Positions 12,539-12,617 of a stretch of DNA of 12,617 nucleotides are shown here, one piece after another; position 1 is the stretch's first letter, and every line of letters begins with the position of its first letter. The stretch covers positions 1-12,617 of the forward strand of contig CAZGYE010000172.1 of NCBI GenBank assembly GCA_964530165.1. The letters are read 5' to 3'. The translations under genes and the position numbers were made by a program. This DNA comes from CAZGYE01 sp964530165. Its GTDB lineage: Bacteria > Planctomycetota > Planctomycetia > Planctomycetales > Planctomycetaceae. Under the pieces are notes generated by a model. That model made no database searches. It was not told the origin of the DNA and saw only the letters and a program-made list of their open reading frames with translations.

Positions 12539-12617
12539 ATCTTCGAGCGTCTCAAGAAAAGAATGGCGAGCGGTCAGTGTAAGCCGGCTGTTTCGACGAC
12601 CAGGATGACGCCCCCCC

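Noticed and set aside
11626..12555. Long minus-strand open frame of 309 codons, very Ser-rich
   Set aside because: It is the reverse reading of the Asp/Glu tail codons of the plus-strand gene, continues through the integrase relic and has no recognisable domain or ribosome site.
12563..12617. Possible start of a further plus-strand gene running off the right edge
   Set aside because: Only 18 codons are visible, the ribosome site is weak and nothing is recognisable, so it cannot be supported.

Overview
The window looks like chromosomal DNA from a GC-rich planctomycete-type bacterium. This is an inference from the style of the proteins (a YhaN-like AAA protein, a Crp-type regulator without the cAMP arginine, a two-helix protein with a very acidic tail) and from the many GC-rich inverted repeats between genes. 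No 16S rRNA or other taxonomic marker is present. Most of the window is housekeeping or maintenance DNA with ordinary gene spacing. The unusual material sits in the intergenic regions and around the tRNA gene.

Layout. Bases 1-56 are the last codons of a plus-strand gene that enters from the left. Bases 62-2117 (minus) are a two-gene potassium uptake operon, ktrB then ktrA. Bases 2266-3729 (plus) encode an exported PhoD-like phosphatase. Bases 3730-3940 are a convergent spacer with two hairpins. Bases 3941-5575 (minus) encode a thiamine-diphosphate enzyme of the acetolactate synthase superfamily. Bases 5576-5912 hold a perfect TATAAT box and a 130-bp inverted-repeat element flanked by a near-perfect 9-bp direct repeat. 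Bases 5913-8642 (plus) encode a Rad50/SbcC-like ATPase of the YhaN type with a membrane hairpin in its coiled coil.

Bases 8793-11015 (plus) hold a Crp/Fnr-family regulator, a membrane protein with a zf-HC2-like zinc-binding motif, and the condensin subunit ScpB. Bases 11038-11230 are a second inverted-repeat element, which appears to supply the C-terminus of a 48-codon minus-strand ORF with an excellent Shine-Dalgarno sequence. Bases 11479-11551 are tRNA-Thr(CGT). Four bases beyond it lies the stop codon of a minus-strand relic of a tyrosine recombinase, which points to an old integration event at this tRNA. Bases 11990-12538 (plus) encode a small two-helix membrane protein with a long acidic tail.

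How the genes work together. KtrA and KtrB form one transport complex. The phosphatase, the TPP enzyme and the YhaN-like ATPase appear to be separate transcription units. The regulator, the zinc-motif membrane protein and scpB lie in the same direction with short gaps and may be co-transcribed in part, although promoter-like sequences precede both the regulator and scpB. I see no complete new multi-gene system. The best leads are the two short mobile-looking repeats, the integrase relic at tRNA-Thr, and the reversed domain order of the zinc-motif membrane protein.
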